A DNA stretch of 64,000 nt. Origin: Acidobacteriota bacterium. Lineage in GTDB: Bacteria; Acidobacteriota; UBA4820. The notes under the pieces were generated by a model that had not been told where the DNA came from, ran no database searches, and was given only the letters and a program-made list of their open reading frames with translations. The translations under genes were made by a program, and so were the position numbers. Each line of letters opens with the position of its first letter. Position 1 is the stretch's first letter. The stretch covers positions 23,450 to 87,449 of the forward strand of contig JAKQCT010000055.1 of assembly GCA_029559035.1 (NCBI GenBank). Direction: 5' to 3'. Below are positions 60,575-64,000 of the stretch, piece after piece.

Positions 60575-61348
60575 ATGAGAAATATGTTATATCTTTTTAC
60601 GATATTGGTGGACCTTGTATTAATTCCAAATTTATTTTATGGGCAGGAGTTAAGATACCAAGAAATTTATTCGGTTTCAGCAGCTAAGCCAAATGCCATC
60701 TTTTTGTCGGATCATACTATTTCTATAGCCGAAGGTTGCGACGATGGAGGGCCGTATTGTTGCTTTAAGGAAGTAATTTTATCAACATATGCTTTTAAGA
60801 AAGAAGGCGTTGTCTATACCATAGGCATCATGCCAAAAGAAGAATTATGTTGGCAGGGCGCAAAACTAAGCTGCCAAGGAACTGATGATAGTGCACTATT
60901 TAATAAGCCAACTATAGACTATCAGCAAGAGTATGAGGTACTGGGGAAAAAATATAAAGCAGAAATCAAGAGAGAAGAATACGACGAAAAATCACATACG
61001 GGAAAATATCTGTTGAAAGTCTATAAGGATAATACTATCTTAATTGAAGAAACTTATGGACCAGGAGAAACAATGTATGGAGGGGCGGTATATATTGCCG
61101 ACTTTGATTCTGATGATGTCCCCGAGATTGTGTTCTATTATGTATCCGGAAGTGGGACAATGCTTGCGCTGAATGTGACACTTTATACCGCGAATCAGTG
61201 CAGATATAAGAATCTAGATACCAACCCTGCGCTTGAGCCATGGGAAAATGAAACCCACTGCCACTATGCCAAACGGGTGGCAGATCGTTATCCTAAACGT
61301 ACAATTGACTATGGATGCGCTAATAAATCTAAAAAAGTGAAACGATAG
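60575..61348 (+). CDS. Secreted candidate immunity protein for module 2
   Basis: 257 residues, nine bases after the toxin tip, TAGGAGACC as ribosome site. N-terminal signal peptide (YLFTILVDLVLIPNLFYG). Six or more Cys (CDDGGPYCCF, LCWQGAKLSC, CHYAKRV) suggest disulfides in an oxidising compartment; a GAVYIADFDSDDVPEIVFYY segment resembles an FG-GAP/EF-like calcium loop. No known family. Periplasmic location fits inhibition of a peptidoglycan-degrading partner. Confidence 0.7.
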   Translation: MRNMLYLFTILVDLVLIPNLFYGQELRYQEIYSVSAAKPNAIFLSDHTISIAEGCDDGGPYCCFKEVILSTYAFKKEGVVYTIGIMPKEELCWQGAKLSCQGTDDSALFNKPTIDYQQEYEVLGKKYKAEIKREEYDEKSHTGKYLLKVYKDNTILIEETYGPGETMYGGAVYIADFDSDDVPEIVFYYVSGSGTMLALNVTLYTANQCRYKNLDTNPALEPWENETHCHYAKRVADRYPKRTIDYGCANKSKKVKR

Positions 61349-61441
61349 GGTGTATGACTAATCTTCTTTCCGGACTAGCGGAAATGTTGTAAAGTGGAAA
61401 GAGTTGGAACGGTGCGAAGTTATAAATAGTGAATGTTGTCC

Positions 61442-61459
61442 CATCTTGCAATCTAGCAT
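61442..61459 (+). repeat. Rhs-array border motif, copy before module 3
   Basis: Identical 18 bases to 58932-58949, followed by AATG and directly GTTCAAGCTTCGACGAC (without the extra TAATG). Confidence 0.8.
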
Positions 61460-61582
61460 AATGGTTCAAGCTTCGACGACGATATCAACCCCGGCTGGTA
61501 CCGGTTCACGGGGCTTCCTGCGGGAACATACACGCTGACGGCGTCGAAGCCGTGCTGGTCGTTCAGCCCGTCAATCCAGGAG

Positions 61583-63055
61583 GTGACGATCACGGACGCA
61601 AACGCGACCGGAATCGACTTCACGTCCTCGAAGAACTATTACTCGATCTACGGGACGGTGACGGAACAGGGTAGCGGGGACCCGGTTGCGGGAGCCTCTC
61701 TGAGCCTTTACAGCCTGGGGACATACCTCAGGAGCACGGTGAGCGACAGCAGCGGGCAGTACATGTTCAACGGCCTGGAGAACGGCGGGTACACGATAAC
61801 GCTTGATTCGGGTTGCGTCCCCGAGGGGATGGGAAGCATGAGCGCGTGGATCAACTGCGCGAACGAGGAGAAGAACTTCGTGTGCGAGGGCGGCCTCTGC
61901 GAATCGAAGCGTCAGGAGGCCGCCTCGCGGCGCGATCTCCTGAAAAGACAGCAGGCCATTGACAACGGCTCTCCACAGGCCGACAATGGTGACATGGACG
62001 CGATAGCGGATAAAGACAATCCTTCAGCCTTAAGCCTTCAGCCTTCAGCGCAGGCATCCGCCCGCATCGAAGCCTCCGTCGCCGAATACCTCTTCTACCA
62101 CTCAGACCACCTCGGAACCGTCAGGCTGATAACCGACAACAGCGGAACGGTCGTATCAAGGCACGATTACGAACCATTCGGCGTTGAGATCGCGCCTTAT
62201 CCCACCGGGGATGAAGATACGGCCAAGAACACCCATCGGTTCACCGGCCACGAAAGGGACAGGGCGACCGGCTACGACTACATGCACTATCGCTCGTACG
62301 GCAGCAACATCGGCAGGTTCATGAAGCCGGATGATGGTTCCGCGCACACTGCATATGATCCCCAAAGCTGGAATTTGTATTCATATGTCAGAGGGAACCC
62401 TGTAAATCGAAATGATCCATCAGGACATACGGATGACCAGACTCTTGCCCTAAAAACGCCATCACTCGATGTGAATGTACAAAATACAGAGGATATTACC
62501 CCGCCATCACCGCCCCCTTCTCCAGAGCAAATGCAACAACAGCAGCTTGCTTCATTAAATGAGAAGGCATTAACTGCCATTGATAGCCAGAGAGTAAACC
62601 CCATAACTGGACAACCAGGTATCGATACAACACCAGAAAAAGATGCCCTAGGAAAAATAAGAACAAATGATATAAATGCAGACGTTGGGAAATATGGGTT
62701 GACTCGAAAGGAAAATGGAACTAAAAAGGAGCACCCTGGCTTAGATATCAATGCTCCAATTGGAACACCAAATGTTGCTTCTGAGTCAGGCACTGTTACA
62801 GAGAAAGGCTTAGCAGGTATTGCGGGAGAGCGAATCGTCATAACCCATGCAGATGGAAGCAAAGAATACCACTGTCATCTTAGCAAATACGATGTGAAAA
62901 CAGGTGACAGAGTTGACGCGGGTCAAACTATAGGAAAAACAGGTATCAGCGGAAATGCGTCAAAATATGAACCCCATCTCCATTTTGCATTAATAGATAA
63001 AAATGGAAAACGTGTTGATCCTGCAGTATGGTTAAATGATATGCGTTTTAAATAA
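61583..63055 (+). CDS. Rhs module 3: displaced tip with M23 peptidase toxin
   Basis: Frame open from 61457, Rhs-like from 61469, no proper start; GTG 61583 is internal. Same two regulatory-like domains and Rhs core as modules 1 and 2 but more diverged (YSIYGTVTEQGSGDPVAGAS), ending DPSGH at 62428. The 208-residue tip has a Pro/Gln linker, then a LytM/M23 zinc-peptidase domain: HPGLDINAPIG, GKTGISGNASKYEPHLHFAL with the HxH motif, and ERIVITHADGSKEYHCHLS. M23 enzymes cut peptidoglycan cross-bridges. Confidence 0.8.
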   Translation: MTITDANATGIDFTSSKNYYSIYGTVTEQGSGDPVAGASLSLYSLGTYLRSTVSDSSGQYMFNGLENGGYTITLDSGCVPEGMGSMSAWINCANEEKNFVCEGGLCESKRQEAASRRDLLKRQQAIDNGSPQADNGDMDAIADKDNPSALSLQPSAQASARIEASVAEYLFYHSDHLGTVRLITDNSGTVVSRHDYEPFGVEIAPYPTGDEDTAKNTHRFTGHERDRATGYDYMHYRSYGSNIGRFMKPDDGSAHTAYDPQSWNLYSYVRGNPVNRNDPSGHTDDQTLALKTPSLDVNVQNTEDITPPSPPPSPEQMQQQQLASLNEKALTAIDSQRVNPITGQPGIDTTPEKDALGKIRTNDINADVGKYGLTRKENGTKKEHPGLDINAPIGTPNVASESGTVTEKGLAGIAGERIVITHADGSKEYHCHLSKYDVKTGDRVDAGQTIGKTGISGNASKYEPHLHFALIDKNGKRVDPAVWLNDMRFK

Positions 63056-63078
63056 TCACTTGAGAAGGAGTGGATATC

Positions 63079-63678
63079 ATGACAATATCCCCACTGATCC
63101 GTCCATTTATTCTTTCATTGCTTGGCTTCATTGCAATAGTTGCTGTTGTAGCTGGAGAGAAAGAAATAACACTAACATCATTATTGACTCTCGTTGGTAA
63201 AGGAGGGACCACACCCAAAAGCGTTGTTGCAGTTCTAGGAAGCCCAAAATATTGTTTCCTGCCAAATGCCGAAGCGGGATATGGTGGAACAAAAGATCAA
63301 TTGATGTTTCGTTACGAAACAAAACTTAAAGTTATTAAAATAGCGGAAGTTCAATTGTATGTCATTCTTGGAGACCAAGGTCGTAAGGTTGAGAGTGTGG
63401 ATGTTTCATTTGATCGACACAAGGGAGATAGTCCAAGCCGAGAGGAAATTCGAAAGGCGCTAGGCAATCCTGAACGCATAGTGCACGTTAAGTGGATTGG
63501 CAAAATGGAGGATGAAGAATTGTCCCTTGGCAAATGTGATGATCCAAGTGGGGAGACGGAAATATGGCTTTACGCCCGCGGTATCGATGTTTATTATATA
63601 ACGGATGATTTATGTGCAAGCGGAATCATAATGCATCAACCTTACGATGTGCAAGCCAAGTATCCGAAATGTAAATGA
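63079..63678 (+). CDS. Secreted candidate immunity protein for module 3
   Basis: 199 residues from the ATG eight bases after GAAGGAG (a GTG three codons earlier overlaps that site). Signal peptide (FILSLLGFIAIVAVVAG). The mature part is mixed alpha/beta: SVVAVLGSPKYCFLPNAEAG, EEIRKALGNPERIVHVKWIG, resembling SmpA/BLIP-type periplasmic folds only loosely. No family recognised. Directly behind the M23 tip, AT-rich, hence the proposed role. Confidence 0.65.
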   Translation: MTISPLIRPFILSLLGFIAIVAVVAGEKEITLTSLLTLVGKGGTTPKSVVAVLGSPKYCFLPNAEAGYGGTKDQLMFRYETKLKVIKIAEVQLYVILGDQGRKVESVDVSFDRHKGDSPSREEIRKALGNPERIVHVKWIGKMEDEELSLGKCDDPSGETEIWLYARGIDVYYITDDLCASGIIMHQPYDVQAKYPKCK

Positions 63679-63721
63679 CGAAACTTGGGATGCAGAGCTT
63701 GAATCTTGAACTTCAATAAGC

Positions 63722-64000
63722 ATGAACGATATCAACCCCGGCTGGTACCAGTTCACGGGCCTTCCTGCGGGAACATACACGCTGACGGCGTCGAAGCCGT
63801 GCTTGGGACTATCTCCCTGGAGCATCGGCGTGACGATAACGAACGCGGACGCCACGGAGAAGAACTTCACGGCGAGGACCCAGACCTACTCGATCTACGG
63901 GACGGTGACGGAGTTGGGGGGATCGCCGGTAGCCGGCGCGGCGCTGAGCCTGTACAAGAACTTACTTCATCTTCAGAGCACCGTCTCCAACTCGTCCGGG
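63722..64000 (+). CDS. Rhs module 4, partial (runs off the window)
   Basis: Starts ATG AAC GAT at 63722 and continues open to the last base. It encodes NDINPGWYQFTGLPAGTYTL and later YSIYGTVTELGGSPVAGAA, near-identical to modules 1 and 2. Its break point (CGATATCAAC) is about 12 bases further into the gene than in modules 2 and 3; ATCTTGAACTTCAATAAGCAT upstream may be a diverged border motif. The tip is beyond the window. Confidence 0.75.
   Translation, partial: MNDINPGWYQFTGLPAGTYTLTASKPCLGLSPWSIGVTITNADATEKNFTARTQTYSIYGTVTELGGSPVAGAALSLYKNLLHLQSTVSNSSG

Overview
The window looks like chromosomal DNA of a GC-rich, probably anaerobic bacterium. The phylum cannot be fixed from sequence alone. 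Arginine is mostly encoded by AGG. Sec-exported proteins, lipoproteins and secreted beta-propellers are frequent, and central metabolism shows pyruvate phosphate dikinase plus a phosphotransacylase/butyrate-kinase locus. An Acidobacteriota/Aminicenantota-like lineage is a weak guess from this gene style. Most genes on both strands are tightly packed, with stop/start overlaps.

Layout. 65-3818 (minus): rpsF-rpsR-rplI followed by small membrane proteins, a VanZ-like protein and a diguanylate cyclase. 3996-8992 (plus): a fused phosphotransacylase-like/butyrate kinase gene, ptb, a zinc-ribbon gene, hemB and tmRNA; a near-copy of the tmRNA 3' end lies 322 bp downstream. 9747-24451 (minus): HD-domain exonuclease, kelch protein, ppdK, recJ, tRNA-Ala, and a translationally coupled trio of beta-propeller, GH18-amidase and Ser/Thr kinase with TPRs. 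24.5-35.9 kb is accessory: a four-helix-bundle gene inside an inverted repeat, then an AT-richer defence island (a BglII/BstYI-type restriction-modification pair next to a Pycsar-type TIR effector and nucleotidyl cyclase), a chitosanase-like gene, and an array of unrelated orphan genes separated by recurring border sequences. 35.9-55.15 kb is core-like: M3 peptidase, aminotransferase, two ABC-2 exporters, SPOR/TPR-type envelope proteins, an NYN RNase, an ECF sigma factor, M28 peptidase and lepA.

55.5-64 kb is the most unusual part: a tandem array of four 5'-truncated Rhs genes. Each repeats the same carboxypeptidase-regulatory-like domains and Rhs core up to a DPxGH motif. After it, three copies switch to completely different AT-rich C-terminal tips (unknown, lysozyme-like, M23 peptidase), each followed by a different gene carrying a signal peptide or membrane anchor (ankyrin protein, two unknowns), probably its immunity protein. 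The fourth copy runs off the window. An 18-bp motif marks three of the module borders, once in inverted orientation. I read this as a store of displaced Rhs toxin-immunity cassettes that could recombine into an intact rhs gene elsewhere.

Regulation visible in the sequence: good sigma-70-type promoters before rpsF, ppdK, tRNA-Ala, tmRNA and one ABC operon, and several intrinsic terminators. No CRISPR array, complete IS element, rRNA gene or integrase was found.
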